Assembly: GCF_947503705.1 (NCBI RefSeq)
Contig: NZ_CANNES010000001.1
Span: 1-64,000 of the forward strand
From: an uncultured Tateyamaria sp.
GTDB taxonomy: Bacteria > Pseudomonadota > Alphaproteobacteria > Rhodobacterales > Rhodobacteraceae
Direction of reading: 5' to 3'
DNA length: 64,000 nucleotides
The notes below the pieces were generated by a model. That model was not told the origin of the DNA. It worked only from the letters and a program-made list of their open reading frames with translations, and ran no database searches. Each line of letters opens with the position of its first letter. Positions within the stretch are counted from its first letter, which is position 1. Of this stretch, positions 1-8,002 are shown one piece after another. The translations under genes and the position numbers were made by a program.

Positions 1-116
1 AAGATAATCCCACTCAAGACCCGCCGGTCATCGACGCGGGGCTTGCCGTGTGACTTGGGAAAAAAGGGCTCAAGACGCGCCATCTGCGTATCCGTTAGCC
101 AGAACAGATCAGACAT
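1..116 (-). mobile_element. IS5-family transposase, N-terminal part (runs off the window)
   Basis: Reading leftward from an ATG at 116, the frame gives 38 residues beginning MSDLFWLTDTQMARLEPFFP and continuing with SHGKPRVDDRRVLSG. This is the familiar N-terminus of IS5-family DDE transposases common in Rhodobacteraceae. The rest lies outside the window. The presumed element end is at about 179, where the minus strand reads GGGTCAGGACCC. It abuts a CTAG tetranucleotide at 180-183, as expected of IS427-group elements that duplicate YTAR targets. Family identity is clear from the residues; the group is inferred. Confidence 0.8.
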
Positions 117-159
117 GTTCACCGCTCGTTTTTCGAACCGTGAATCACGCCGTCGCCCG

Positions 160-183
160 GAAATCAATGGGTCCTGACCCTAG
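160..183. repeat. Putative IS5-family terminal repeat plus CTAG target site
   Basis: On the minus strand the bases GGGTCAGGACCCATTGATTT (180-161) follow directly on CTAG (180-183). The first twelve bases are nearly self-complementary. The transposase start lies 45 bp inward, so this is the likely left tip of the element. The other tip is outside the window, so the inverted repeat cannot be confirmed here. Confidence 0.55.
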
Positions 184-1322
184 CCAATCGTTTGCCCTCG
201 GCTCCAAATCCCGCGAAGGAGGGGCGTTGACCCTGCTTGGCGAACGCGAAGGACATCGCCGCGCATACCGACTTGTAGCACGCCTCGGTCGTCAAGGCGC
301 GCTGCATTGGCCGGGTTGCGGGTCACGGTTGCAACAGCCCGCGGAAGATCATTCCAGATGCGCGCAAGATGGAAGGCAGACAGCAGAAGCGCCGAAGGGA
401 CATAGTCAGATGACACGATGTCCAGCAGGTTCTGTTTCGCCAACTCTTCAGCGGCCACATTGCCAGAGTGAGAACCCCCGCGGATCAGATTGGGCGCACC
501 CATCATGACCGCGATACCCTGTTCCCGGCAGGCCTGGGCAGCTTCGACTGTCGTTGGGAATTCCGCAAAGCCAACGCCGTTGGTGGCTGATGTCGCAACA
601 TGCTCTGCCGTCGTGTCGTCATGGCTGGCCAGCACTGCGCCCAAACGGGTCGCCTCTGTGACCGCGCCTTTTTCGTGCCTGGCACCATACCGCTCCTGGA
701 GGCCGAGCAGATTTTGTACATGCTCGGCAAATTCCGCATCGTTCATGCCGCGCTTCTTGGCGACATAGGTCTTGAGCGCCGTAAGATCACGGAATTGCCG
801 CTGCCCGGGCGTGTGGTCCATCAGGCTGACAATGCCGACGCGATCCTCGTGGCCAAAGGCGGCCAATTCGTCAAGCAACGTTTCAGAACAGATCTCGGCG
901 CGCAGGTGGAGGAAGTGGCTGATCTTGAACATGCCTTCCGCGCGCGCAGCCAAAAGCTCGTCGGCCAGTCTGCGGGCATAATCGATATAGCGCCCTTTGC
1001 CCGAATGGATGGACCCAACGCGCATGGCATCGAACACTGTGGTGATACCGGTGGAGGCCAGTTCTGCATCATGGGCGAGTAGGGCGGGCAAATGGGGCCA
1101 ATCGACCTCGGGGCGTGGCTCGATGTGGCGCTCGACATTGTCGGTATGCAACTCCACAAGACCCGGCAGAACCAGATCCCCGCCACAATCCAGAGCCCCT
1201 GTCGGGATACTATCCCCTTCGGTGATCTCGGAAATGACGCCCGCTTCGATTGTGATTGCGCCCAGCAGCACGCGATCTGGCAAAACAAGCTGAGCATTGG
1301 CAAGACAAAGGTCTGCTGACAC
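180..1322 (-). CDS. phnM: PhnM, ribosyl methylphosphonate triphosphate diphosphatase
   Basis: Amidohydrolase-family enzyme of the C-P lyase pathway. It removes pyrophosphate from alpha-D-ribose 1-methylphosphonate 5-triphosphate. The segment LPGLVELHTDNVERHIEPRP is the PhnM metal-binding region, and VSSDYVPSALLLSAF near the C-terminus is also typical. I take the GTG at 1322, giving 380 aa, because the following residues (SADLCLANAQLVLPDRV) align with the usual PhnM N-terminus and E. coli PhnM is about this length. An ATG at 1373 would give 397 aa but overlaps the start codon of the divergent DUF1045 gene. The stop codon TAG lies in the CTAG presumed target of the adjoining IS element, so the protein seems intact. 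It is cut off from phnN by the opposite-strand DUF1045 gene and probably has its own promoter. Confidence 0.93.
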   Translation of the reverse strand: MSADLCLANAQLVLPDRVLLGAITIEAGVISEITEGDSIPTGALDCGGDLVLPGLVELHTDNVERHIEPRPEVDWPHLPALLAHDAELASTGITTVFDAMRVGSIHSGKGRYIDYARRLADELLAARAEGMFKISHFLHLRAEICSETLLDELAAFGHEDRVGIVSLMDHTPGQRQFRDLTALKTYVAKKRGMNDAEFAEHVQNLLGLQERYGARHEKGAVTEATRLGAVLASHDDTTAEHVATSATNGVGFAEFPTTVEAAQACREQGIAVMMGAPNLIRGGSHSGNVAAEELAKQNLLDIVSSDYVPSALLLSAFHLARIWNDLPRAVATVTRNPANAARLDDRGVLQVGMRGDVLRVRQAGSTPLLRGIWSRGQTIG

Positions 1323-1371
1323 CGAGGTGTCACATGCGTTTGTCAAAGAGGACGCAGGAAAAGGGGAATTC

Positions 1372-2043
1372 ATGTCATACGCTCGTTTTGCAATTTACTA
1401 TCTGCCGCCCGACGGCCCGCTGTCCGAATTCGGCGCGAAATGGCTGGGCTGGGATGTTGTGACGGGCCGTGAGGTGCCTCAGTTCGATGTGCCCGGTTTG
1501 CATGACATCACGATGACACCCCGCAAATATGGCTTTCACGGAACCCTGAAACCGCCGTTCCGCTTGAAAGAGGGTCAAACGCCTGAGGCTCTTGAAGCAG
1601 CTGTGTCCGACTTGGCAGGTGTGCTTTCGCCCGCGGTTTGTGATGGGCTGAAGCTGACGCAGTTGGGCCGATTTCTGGCGCTTACGCCCTTTGGAACGCT
1701 GGACGGTTTGCAGCGGGTCGCCGAGGCCTGCGTGCGCGATCTTGATGGGTTTCGCGCGCCTGCGGGCGAGGCAGAGCTTGCGCGGCGCCGCAAGGCGGGG
1801 TTGAGCACCCGCCAAGAGGCGCTGCTCGCGCAGTGGGGATACCCTTACGTCTTCGAGGAGTTTCAGTTTCACCTGACCCTCTCGGGTCGGTTGCCCAAAG
1901 ACGGGATGCGAGGGTGGATTGACACGCTGCAGGATCGCTTGCCGGATTTGCCCACACCTTTCGTTATGGACCAGGTCGCGCTTTGCGGCGAACGGCAGGA
2001 TGGACACTTTGAACTGATCCATCGTCATACGCTCACCGGCTGA
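1372..2043 (+). CDS. DUF1045 phosphonate-operon protein, 2H-phosphoesterase type
   Basis: 223 aa beginning MSYARFAIYYLPPDGPLSEF, the DUF1045 / putative phosphonate metabolism protein family. Two HxT motifs are visible: H56-G-T58 in YGFHGTLKPPF, and H167-L-T169 in QFHLTLSG. Paired HxT motifs are the hallmark of 2H phosphoesterases, which open cyclic phosphodiesters. The ATG at 1372 follows an AGGGGA ribosome-binding site; longer upstream starts lack one. The gene is on the plus strand between phnN and phnM. Its 3' end overlaps the 3' end of phnN by 19 bp, and its start region lies close to that of phnM. Because no phnP is visible nearby, it may act on the phosphoribosyl 1,2-cyclic phosphate made by C-P lyase. 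That role is inference. Confidence 0.88.
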   Translation: MSYARFAIYYLPPDGPLSEFGAKWLGWDVVTGREVPQFDVPGLHDITMTPRKYGFHGTLKPPFRLKEGQTPEALEAAVSDLAGVLSPAVCDGLKLTQLGRFLALTPFGTLDGLQRVAEACVRDLDGFRAPAGEAELARRRKAGLSTRQEALLAQWGYPYVFEEFQFHLTLSGRLPKDGMRGWIDTLQDRLPDLPTPFVMDQVALCGERQDGHFELIHRHTLTG

Positions 2044-2570
2044 AGCAGCTTGGCAGCGCGCGCAATTGTCTGATCAAGCGGTCCGTCATTGGAAAGCGTG
2101 ATGACCTCCAGACTTTCAGGTAGGGGCTTTGTCGCCTCAGACAGGCGTCTGGCGATATCGGCCTCGGACTCGCGACCTCGAGCCGTCAACCGTGCAGCCA
2201 AAGTCTCCGGCTCGGCCGTGATGTTGAGAACGACGAAATTGGGAAACGCATCTGCACCGGCCCGAAGCGCTTTCCTCGAAAAGTTGGCAAGGCAGTCGGC
2301 ACCATTGTTCAACTCGTATCTCACCGTTTGTGGAATGCCGTAAAACAGCCCATGCGCGCCCCAATGAACGGCGAATGCACCATCCTTAACCAGATCCTGA
2401 AACTGCGGTTCGGAGACAGCGTCGTAATCTTCGCCGCCCAAACCCGGAGCGCGCGTGATAACGCGCCGGACAAGATGCAGTTTCGGCATGACCGCGGCCA
2501 CGCCTTGCATCACGCTGTCCTTGCCCACACCGGAAGGACCGACAACCGCAATGAGGCGGCCCTTGCTCAT
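2025..2570 (-). CDS. phnN: PhnN, ribose 1,5-bisphosphate phosphokinase
   Basis: 181 aa, close to the usual 185. The P-loop GPSGVGKDS sits at residues 11-19, followed by the guanylate-kinase-like core (LVRRVITRAPGLGGEDYDAV). The enzyme phosphorylates ribose 1,5-bisphosphate to PRPP, the last step that returns the C-P lyase carbon skeleton to nucleotide metabolism. The ATG at 2570 overlaps the phnL stop by 4 bp, so translation is probably coupled. The 3' end overlaps the convergent DUF1045 gene by 19 bp. Confidence 0.95.
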   Translation of the reverse strand: MSKGRLIAVVGPSGVGKDSVMQGVAAVMPKLHLVRRVITRAPGLGGEDYDAVSEPQFQDLVKDGAFAVHWGAHGLFYGIPQTVRYELNNGADCLANFSRKALRAGADAFPNFVVLNITAEPETLAARLTARGRESEADIARRLSEATKPLPESLEVITLSNDGPLDQTIARAAKLLQPVSV

Positions 2571-3250
2571 GCCGCAACTCCGGGCGTGAAAGCGCTAACG
2601 TCGATTTCGCGGTCGCAGACACGCGCGCGCGCCGCCTCGTCGTGAAAAATGCCGATGATCGCCACACCGCTTGCCTTGGCCTCTTCGATCAGGGACAACA
2701 CGACCTCGCGGTTGGTGGCGTCCAGGCTCGCGGTGGGTTCGTCCAAAAGCATTGCGGGATATGCGTGGGCAAAACCGCGCGCGATATTCACCCGCTGCTG
2801 TTCGCCGCCCGAAAACGTGGTGGGCGAGAGCGACCAAAGCCGCTGGGGAATGTTCAGTTTTTCAAGAAGGGCCGCGGCGCGGGCCTCTGCCGCCCCCGCG
2901 GAGACCCCGACCGCGCGCAGAGGCTCGGCAACCACTTCCAGTGTTGGCACCCGTGGCACCACCCTCAGAAACTGACTGACATAGCCAAGCACCTCACGTC
3001 GCAGGGCAATCACCGCGCGCGGTTCGGCTTGAACGATATCGACATCCCCGATGCGGATAGAGCCCGCCTGCGTCAAGTAGTTGCCATAGATCATGCGCAT
3101 CAACGTTGATTTGCCCGCACCTGAAGCCCCGGTCAGCGCCACACATTCGCCGGGCGCGACAGACAAGGAGACATCGTTGACCACTTCGATTACGGCGCTG
3201 CCCTGATTGTGAAGGGTAAAGGTTTTTGAAACGTCCTTGAGGTCAATCAT
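2567..3250 (-). CDS. phnL: PhnL, ABC-type ATPase of the C-P lyase system
   Basis: 227 aa ABC ATPase. Walker A is GASGAGKST, the signature is FSGGEQQR, and Walker B is MLLDEPTASLD. PhnL is required for phosphonate use together with the PhnGHIJ core but is not the importer ATPase, which is PhnC here. The ATG at 3250 is taken; a GTG one codon upstream at 3253 is possible. It abuts phnK without a gap and overlaps phnN by 4 bp. Confidence 0.95.
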   Translation of the reverse strand: MIDLKDVSKTFTLHNQGSAVIEVVNDVSLSVAPGECVALTGASGAGKSTLMRMIYGNYLTQAGSIRIGDVDIVQAEPRAVIALRREVLGYVSQFLRVVPRVPTLEVVAEPLRAVGVSAGAAEARAAALLEKLNIPQRLWSLSPTTFSGGEQQRVNIARGFAHAYPAMLLDEPTASLDATNREVVLSLIEEAKASGVAIIGIFHDEAARARVCDREIDVSAFTPGVAA

Positions 3251-3253
3251 CAC

Positions 3254-4036
3254 TCACACCTGTAAAACGGAAGAGACAAGAAGCTGGCTATAGGCGTGCT
3301 GGGGGTCGTCGAGTACCTGGTCAGTCAGGCCTGATTCAACCACACGACCCGACTTCATGACCATCAGCCGATCCGCGAGCAGTCGCACAACGGCCAAATC
3401 ATGGGTTACGATGATCGCAGACAGGCCCATGTCGCGCACCAATCCGCGCAAGAGATCAAGCAGACGCGCTTGCACGGACACGTCGAGCCCTCCTGTCGGT
3501 TCATCCATAAAGACCAGCCGCGGCCCGGTGACCAGATTGCGCGCGATCTGTAAGCGCTGCTGCATCCCCCCGGAAAACGTGGTGGGGCGGTCGTCGATGC
3601 GGTCGGCGTCAATTTCCACCCGCCCGAGCCAATCCGTCGCTTTGCCCCGGATGTCACCATAGTGCCGCTCGCCGACCGCCATCAAGCGCTCGCCCACATT
3701 GCCGCCGGCCGAAACACCCATGCGCAACCCGTCGCGGGCGTGCTGGTGGACAAAGGCCCAATCGGTGCGGCCCAGCATACGGCGCTCCGGCTCTGACATG
3801 GTGACGGTGTCTTTGGGGCCATCGGCGCGGGTATCAAAGACAACCTCGCCCGCATCGGGGGCCAGATGTCCCGCCATGCAATTCAAGAGCGTCGACTTCC
3901 CAGAACCGCTTTCACCAACAATGCCCATGACCTCGCCGGGATAAAGGTCAAAGGACACATCCGCGCACCCGATGTGAGCGCCGTAGTATTTTGAAATGCC
4001 TTTGACCGACAGTAGTGGAGAAAGATCTGCACTCAT
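3254..4036 (-). CDS. phnK: PhnK, C-P lyase-associated ABC ATPase
   Basis: 260 aa. Walker A is GESGSGKST, the signature FSGGMQQR, and Walker B VFMDEPTGGLD. The order phnJ-phnK-phnL and the dipeptide-ATPase-like sequence identify it as PhnK, which docks on the PhnGHIJ complex. The ATG at 4036 overlaps the phnJ stop codon by 4 bp. Confidence 0.95.
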   Translation of the reverse strand: MSADLSPLLSVKGISKYYGAHIGCADVSFDLYPGEVMGIVGESGSGKSTLLNCMAGHLAPDAGEVVFDTRADGPKDTVTMSEPERRMLGRTDWAFVHQHARDGLRMGVSAGGNVGERLMAVGERHYGDIRGKATDWLGRVEIDADRIDDRPTTFSGGMQQRLQIARNLVTGPRLVFMDEPTGGLDVSVQARLLDLLRGLVRDMGLSAIIVTHDLAVVRLLADRLMVMKSGRVVESGLTDQVLDDPQHAYSQLLVSSVLQV

Positions 4037-4938
4037 GTCTGAAACTCCAGATTACGTTGCGTGGTCATCGTGGGAGCGGATGGGTTTTCAGCGGACATTT
4101 CTCCGAAAAAACCCGCAGCACGGCGGCCTTCGCAATAGTCAGTGTCAGAACAGACAAACATGCGCCCACCTTGATCATCCGTGATCACTTCATCCAAATA
4201 GCTGTCCGTAGCTCCGCACAGCCCACAGGAGTGGTCGGCTTTGCTGGCCTCAAACGGGTGATCTTCAAAATCGAGACTGACAACCTGGGTGTAAGGTGGG
4301 AGCGCATAGATGCGTTGCTCACGGCCTGCCCCGAACAGCTGGATCGCGGGCATGTTGCCCAGCTTGGGGTTGTCAAACTTGGGTATGGGCGACGGGTCCA
4401 TCACATAACGCCCTTCCACCTTGACCGGATAGGCATAGGAGGTGGCGATGTGGCCGTGGCGCGCGATGTCCTCATAGAGCTTCACATGCATCAGGCCGTA
4501 TTCTTCCAGACTGTGCATCTTGCGGGTCTCACTCTCGCGCGGTTCCAGAAAGCGCAGTGGCTCGGGGATCGGCACTTGGTAGACCAGGATCTGATCCTCG
4601 GTCAGCGCTTCTTCGGGGACGCGGTGGCGGGTCTGAATTACGCTCGCCTCCGAGGTCGTGGTCGTGGTCGCCACACCTGCGGTGCGTTCAAAAAACGACC
4701 GGATGGATACCGCATTGGTGGTGTCGTCCGCCCCTTGGTCGATCACCTTGAACCTGTCTTCGGGTGTCAGAACTGCTGCCGAAACCTGCACGCCGCCTGT
4801 GCCCCAACCATAGGGCATCGGCATTTCGCGGCTTGCAAAGGGCACCTGATAGCCGGGGATTGCCAAGCCTTTCAGGATCGCGCGGCGGATCATTCGCTTG
4901 GTCTGCTCATCAAGATAAGCAAAGTTGTATTCCGTCAT
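4033..4938 (-). CDS. phnJ: PhnJ, radical-SAM carbon-phosphorus lyase subunit
   Basis: 301 aa. This is the catalytic subunit that cleaves the C-P bond of ribosyl alkylphosphonate 5-phosphate using S-adenosylmethionine and a 4Fe-4S cluster. The unusual cysteine pattern CX2CX21CX5C is complete at C238, C241, C263 and C269. The glycine-rich segment MPYGWGTGG lies at residues 41-49. Every key cysteine is present, so the enzyme should be active. It overlaps phnI and phnK by 4 bp each. Confidence 0.98.
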   Translation of the reverse strand: MTEYNFAYLDEQTKRMIRRAILKGLAIPGYQVPFASREMPMPYGWGTGGVQVSAAVLTPEDRFKVIDQGADDTTNAVSIRSFFERTAGVATTTTTSEASVIQTRHRVPEEALTEDQILVYQVPIPEPLRFLEPRESETRKMHSLEEYGLMHVKLYEDIARHGHIATSYAYPVKVEGRYVMDPSPIPKFDNPKLGNMPAIQLFGAGREQRIYALPPYTQVVSLDFEDHPFEASKADHSCGLCGATDSYLDEVITDDQGGRMFVCSDTDYCEGRRAAGFFGEMSAENPSAPTMTTQRNLEFQT

Positions 4939-6023
4939 TCTGCCGCCTCCTGAAATTGCCCGGCGCCAGCTTCGCGACGTAGCTTGCGCACGAGTTCCAG
5001 TTCTGACTGGAAGTCAACATAATGGGGCAACTTGATATGCTCCAAAAAGCCAGTCGCCTGAATGTTGTCCGCGTGATACAGAACAAACTCGGTGTCCTGC
5101 GCGGGCGCGCCGACATTGTCTTCGCCCAGCTCTTCCCACCGCAGCGCACGGTCAACCAACGCCATTGAAATCGACTTGCGCTCTGACTGACCAAAGACGA
5201 GCCCGTATCCACGGGTAAACTGTGGCGGCTCGGTCTTGGAGCCTTTGAACTGGTTCACCGTCTCGCATTCGGTCAGGGTGATCTCGCCAATCTCAATCGC
5301 AAAACCGAGCTCAGGAATGTCCATCTCGACCGCGACGGCGCCGATGCGCAATTCGCCCACAAAGGCGTGGTTACGGCCGTAGCCGCGCTGAGTGGAATAG
5401 GCGAGACCAAGGGCAAAGCCCTCATCCGCGCGGGTCAGCGCCTGCAGGCGAAGCGCGCGGTCCGCAGGCATTTCAAGCGGCGCGCGGGTCAGGTCTGGAG
5501 GTACTGTGTCGTCATGTGGAGCCTCTTCGATCAGACCCTCCCGGTTTAGAAATTCGGTCACATGTGGCACGTCTCCGGTTGCGGCCTCACGCGCAGGGGC
5601 CTCTGGCACTTCGCCATCGGCGGCCAGTTTGAAATCAAGCAAACGATGCGTGTAATCAAAGGTCGGCCCCAAGATCTGCCCGCCGGGCAAATCCTTGAAC
5701 GTGGCCGAGATGCGTCGATCACAGTCCATCGCACCCGTGTCTATCGGGTCCGACGCGCCGAACCGCGGCAACGTGGTGCGATAAGCACGGATCAGGAAGA
5801 TCGCCTCAATCAGATCACCACGCGACTGCTTGATCGCGAGCGCCGCCAGATCGGGATCATAGAGCGAGCCTTCAGCCATCACCCGGTCCACCGCCAGCTT
5901 CAGCTGTTCACGGATTTGGGCAACGGAAAGCTCGGCAACACTGATATCCCCCCTTCTCTCCTCTGCCAGCCAGGCATGGGCGCTTTCAATGGCGCGCTCG
6001 CCCCCCTTCACAGCGACGTACAT
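4935..6023 (-). CDS. phnI: PhnI, C-P lyase core subunit
   Basis: 362 aa, beginning MYVAVKGGERAIESAHAWLA, which is the standard PhnI start. With PhnG, PhnH and PhnL it couples phosphonate to the ribose of ATP with release of adenine; PhnI carries the nucleosidase function. Its ATG at 6023 overlaps the phnH stop by one base, and its 3' end overlaps phnJ by 4 bp, so the genes are tightly co-translated. Confidence 0.97.
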   Translation of the reverse strand: MYVAVKGGERAIESAHAWLAEERRGDISVAELSVAQIREQLKLAVDRVMAEGSLYDPDLAALAIKQSRGDLIEAIFLIRAYRTTLPRFGASDPIDTGAMDCDRRISATFKDLPGGQILGPTFDYTHRLLDFKLAADGEVPEAPAREAATGDVPHVTEFLNREGLIEEAPHDDTVPPDLTRAPLEMPADRALRLQALTRADEGFALGLAYSTQRGYGRNHAFVGELRIGAVAVEMDIPELGFAIEIGEITLTECETVNQFKGSKTEPPQFTRGYGLVFGQSERKSISMALVDRALRWEELGEDNVGAPAQDTEFVLYHADNIQATGFLEHIKLPHYVDFQSELELVRKLRREAGAGQFQEAAE

Positions 6024-6613
6024 CAGGACACCTCCATCGCGCCCTCTGGCGCACTAACTATCGTTGAGCGCGGCAAAGCGGCCACTTGGCCCCCGCACGT
6101 AAAGATGAAGTCGAGACCAAGCGGGAACAAGCCTCGGTTGCTTTGGAAGGCGTCGAGTTCGGGCAAGGACAAAGCGGCACGTGACTTGATGCCCGGACCG
6201 CTCAGATTTGCGCCCGATGTGGTCAACTCTGTGCATTCCACAATCAAGGTCGCAGACCGATCCGGATATTCCGAAGTGCCAATCTGATAGCCCTGCAATG
6301 GAACCAGCGCCTCCCACCGGCCAACGGCAAACATGGCTTGGGACGGGCCGGTCAGCGGGGCGCCTGTATGAAATGCAAGCCAAGCGCGCACATCATCCGT
6401 ATCCGCATCTCCCGCAAGGTAGATGGGCGTGTCGGTGTCACACAAGGTCAGCAGCACACTGCCGGCGGCGGCGGAAAGCGGCGCAGGCGGTTGCGCGCCC
6501 GAGATGTCCTTGATCTGGCCTGGACGGGCCATTGCCTCCATCACTGCGCGAAAGGCGTGGGCCGAATCGACCGGCGGCGTTTCAAACCCGCCCGAGAGCG
6601 TTTGTGCGTGCAT
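6023..6613 (-). CDS. phnH: PhnH, C-P lyase core subunit
   Basis: 196 aa with the PhnH pattern (GGFETPPVDSAHAFRAVMEA near the N-terminus, then MARPGQI). It is a PLP-transferase-fold protein without a cofactor that forms part of the PhnGHIJ complex. The ATG at 6613 is preferred over the TTG one codon upstream because GGAGAGG is well placed before it. It lies 12 bp downstream of phnG. Confidence 0.95.
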   Translation of the reverse strand: MHAQTLSGGFETPPVDSAHAFRAVMEAMARPGQIKDISGAQPPAPLSAAAGSVLLTLCDTDTPIYLAGDADTDDVRAWLAFHTGAPLTGPSQAMFAVGRWEALVPLQGYQIGTSEYPDRSATLIVECTELTTSGANLSGPGIKSRAALSLPELDAFQSNRGLFPLGLDFIFTCGGQVAALPRSTIVSAPEGAMEVS

Positions 6614-6625
6614 CAATCCTCTCCT

Positions 6626-7081
6626 TCAGTCTTCGCCGCGGGCCATGGTGAAAAACTCCACCTTGGTCGCGGCGGCTTTTTGCGCGCGCGCCGTTTTGGC
6701 GATCATCTGTTCGGCCTGCAGCGGTTCCAGAACAGCGGTGCGGACAGCACCTGCGGCGCCGCCTTGCATCAGTGCGTCCACCAGCGCGGCGGCTTCGGCA
6801 TCGGCTTTGCGGCGGCCTTGGATATACGCATGACCAACCTCGCCGCCGGGTAGTGTCAGAGCACAGCGGGTCACGGTCATCTCACCGATATTGAATGGCG
6901 CACCCGTCCCGCCTGCACGACCCTGCACCATGACGCTGCCGATCTCGGGGGCACGAAGCCATTTGAAATCCGGTCGGGCCATCGCGGCATCAAGCAGAGT
7001 GGCGACACGGCCCGCGGGTGCTTTGGACAAAAGGCTCATCCAAGTTTTCCGCTCTGTTTTTTCGTCAAAAGCGTCTTTCAT
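6626..7081 (-). CDS. phnG: PhnG, C-P lyase core subunit
   Basis: 151 aa from the ATG at 7081, starting MKDAFDEKTERKTWMSLLSK. The open frame continues far upstream but the extension overlaps phnF and does not look like protein. GEVGHAYIQGRRKADAEAAA is the typical PhnG core. It is the first gene of the phnG-H-I-J-K-L-N run. Its promoter must lie in the 81-bp gap shared with the divergent phnF. Confidence 0.94.
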   Translation of the reverse strand: MKDAFDEKTERKTWMSLLSKAPAGRVATLLDAAMARPDFKWLRAPEIGSVMVQGRAGGTGAPFNIGEMTVTRCALTLPGGEVGHAYIQGRRKADAEAAALVDALMQGGAAGAVRTAVLEPLQAEQMIAKTARAQKAAATKVEFFTMARGED

Positions 7082-7101
7082 CTCGACAACTTTTCCATAT
7101 C

Positions 7102-7116
7102 CTATACAACTATACA
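7102..7116. promoter_or_regulatory. Candidate PhnF operator between phnG and phnF
   Basis: The divergent gap 7082-7162 holds a direct repeat of CTATACA at 7102-7108 and 7110-7116, inside an AT-rich stretch running from 7095 to 7123. Such short TATAC repeats fit GntR/HutC-family binding sites, and phnF lies beside it. The assignment to PhnF is inferred from position. Confidence 0.45.
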
Positions 7117-7162
7117 TATCATAACAGATTCCCTCCATCACGACAGAAGAGATTTGTGAAAC

Positions 7163-7882
7163 TTGCGTGACAGTTCTGGCAAAACACCCATCTGGCAGGC
7201 CATCGCAGATGCCCTGCGAAGTGACCTGGCGGAGGGCCGATATGTTCCGGGGGACAGACTCCCGACCGAAGCTGCGCTGGCCGAGCGCTTTGGCGTCAAC
7301 CGACACACAGTAAGGCATGGGATTTCGGCCTTGGTCGAAGAGGGCCTCGTTCGCACCCGCCGAGGATCTGGCGCTTTTGTGGCAGCAACCCCTACCGATT
7401 ACGCCATCGGAAAAAGGGTACGGTTCCACGAAAACCTGATTTCTGCCGGGCGACGCCCGGAAAAACAGGTTTTGCAAATTGAAAATCGTGCTTCAACGGC
7501 AGGCGAGGCGCGGGCTTTGAGGATCGCGCCAGGGGCTGAGGTTTGCGTTTATCACGGGCTGTCTTTGGCAGATGGTCAGCCTGTTGCAGTGGTTGAGAGT
7601 GTGTTTCCCTCCGACAACCTTTCCGGCATTGCATCCGCCTTGAGTACCTACACCAGTATTACCGAAGCTTTGAAAACGGTTGGCGTTATCGATTATACCC
7701 GCGCGTCAACGCGGCTCACTGCGGTACGCGCCACTGTAACGCAAGCCTTGCACTTGCAAGTCGCAGAAGGCGATCCGCTGCTGAAATCAACAAGCGTGAA
7801 CGTAGACGACACAGGCCAGCCAATCGAATACGGGCGCACATGGTTTGCAGGGGATCGGGTGACATTGACGTTGGAACATTAG
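7163..7882 (+). CDS. phnF: PhnF, GntR/UTRA-family regulator of phosphonate genes
   Basis: 239 aa. A winged-helix GntR domain occupies about residues 8-75 (LPTEAALAERFGVNRHTVRH). A UTRA ligand-binding domain follows to the end (YGRTWFAGDRVTLTLEH). The start is TTG at 7163; the nearby GTG at 7156 is out of frame. It is divergent from phnG, the classic arrangement for the repressor of the C-P lyase operon. Residues after the TTG (RDSSGKTPIWQAIADALRSD) match the normal N-terminus of this family. Confidence 0.9.
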   Translation: MRDSSGKTPIWQAIADALRSDLAEGRYVPGDRLPTEAALAERFGVNRHTVRHGISALVEEGLVRTRRGSGAFVAATPTDYAIGKRVRFHENLISAGRRPEKQVLQIENRASTAGEARALRIAPGAEVCVYHGLSLADGQPVAVVESVFPSDNLSGIASALSTYTSITEALKTVGVIDYTRASTRLTAVRATVTQALHLQVAEGDPLLKSTSVNVDDTGQPIEYGRTWFAGDRVTLTLEH

Positions 7883-7941
7883 GATCATGCGCTTCGCAAT
7901 TGGGCCGAACTTTTTTGGTCCGCTCACGTCTCACGCAACAA

Positions 7942-7974
7942 AGTGCAAAGGCCCCCACCCAACTGGTAGGGGCC
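7942..7974 (-). terminator. Hairpin terminator after the glycerophosphodiesterase gene
   Basis: GGCCCC at 7950-7955 pairs with GGGGCC at 7969-7974, with additional pairing inside around a CAACT loop. On the minus strand the stem is followed by TTTGCACTTTGTTG. It lies just beyond the stop of the minus-strand gene at 8003 and converges on phnF. Confidence 0.6.
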
Positions 7975-8002
7975 GAACGCGCCAGGCGCCGAGAGTTGTC
8001 GC

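Noticed and set aside
50-508. Open frame of 152 codons on the plus strand
   Set aside because: It crosses the IS tip and lies opposite phnM; its residues show no domain, so it is a chance frame.
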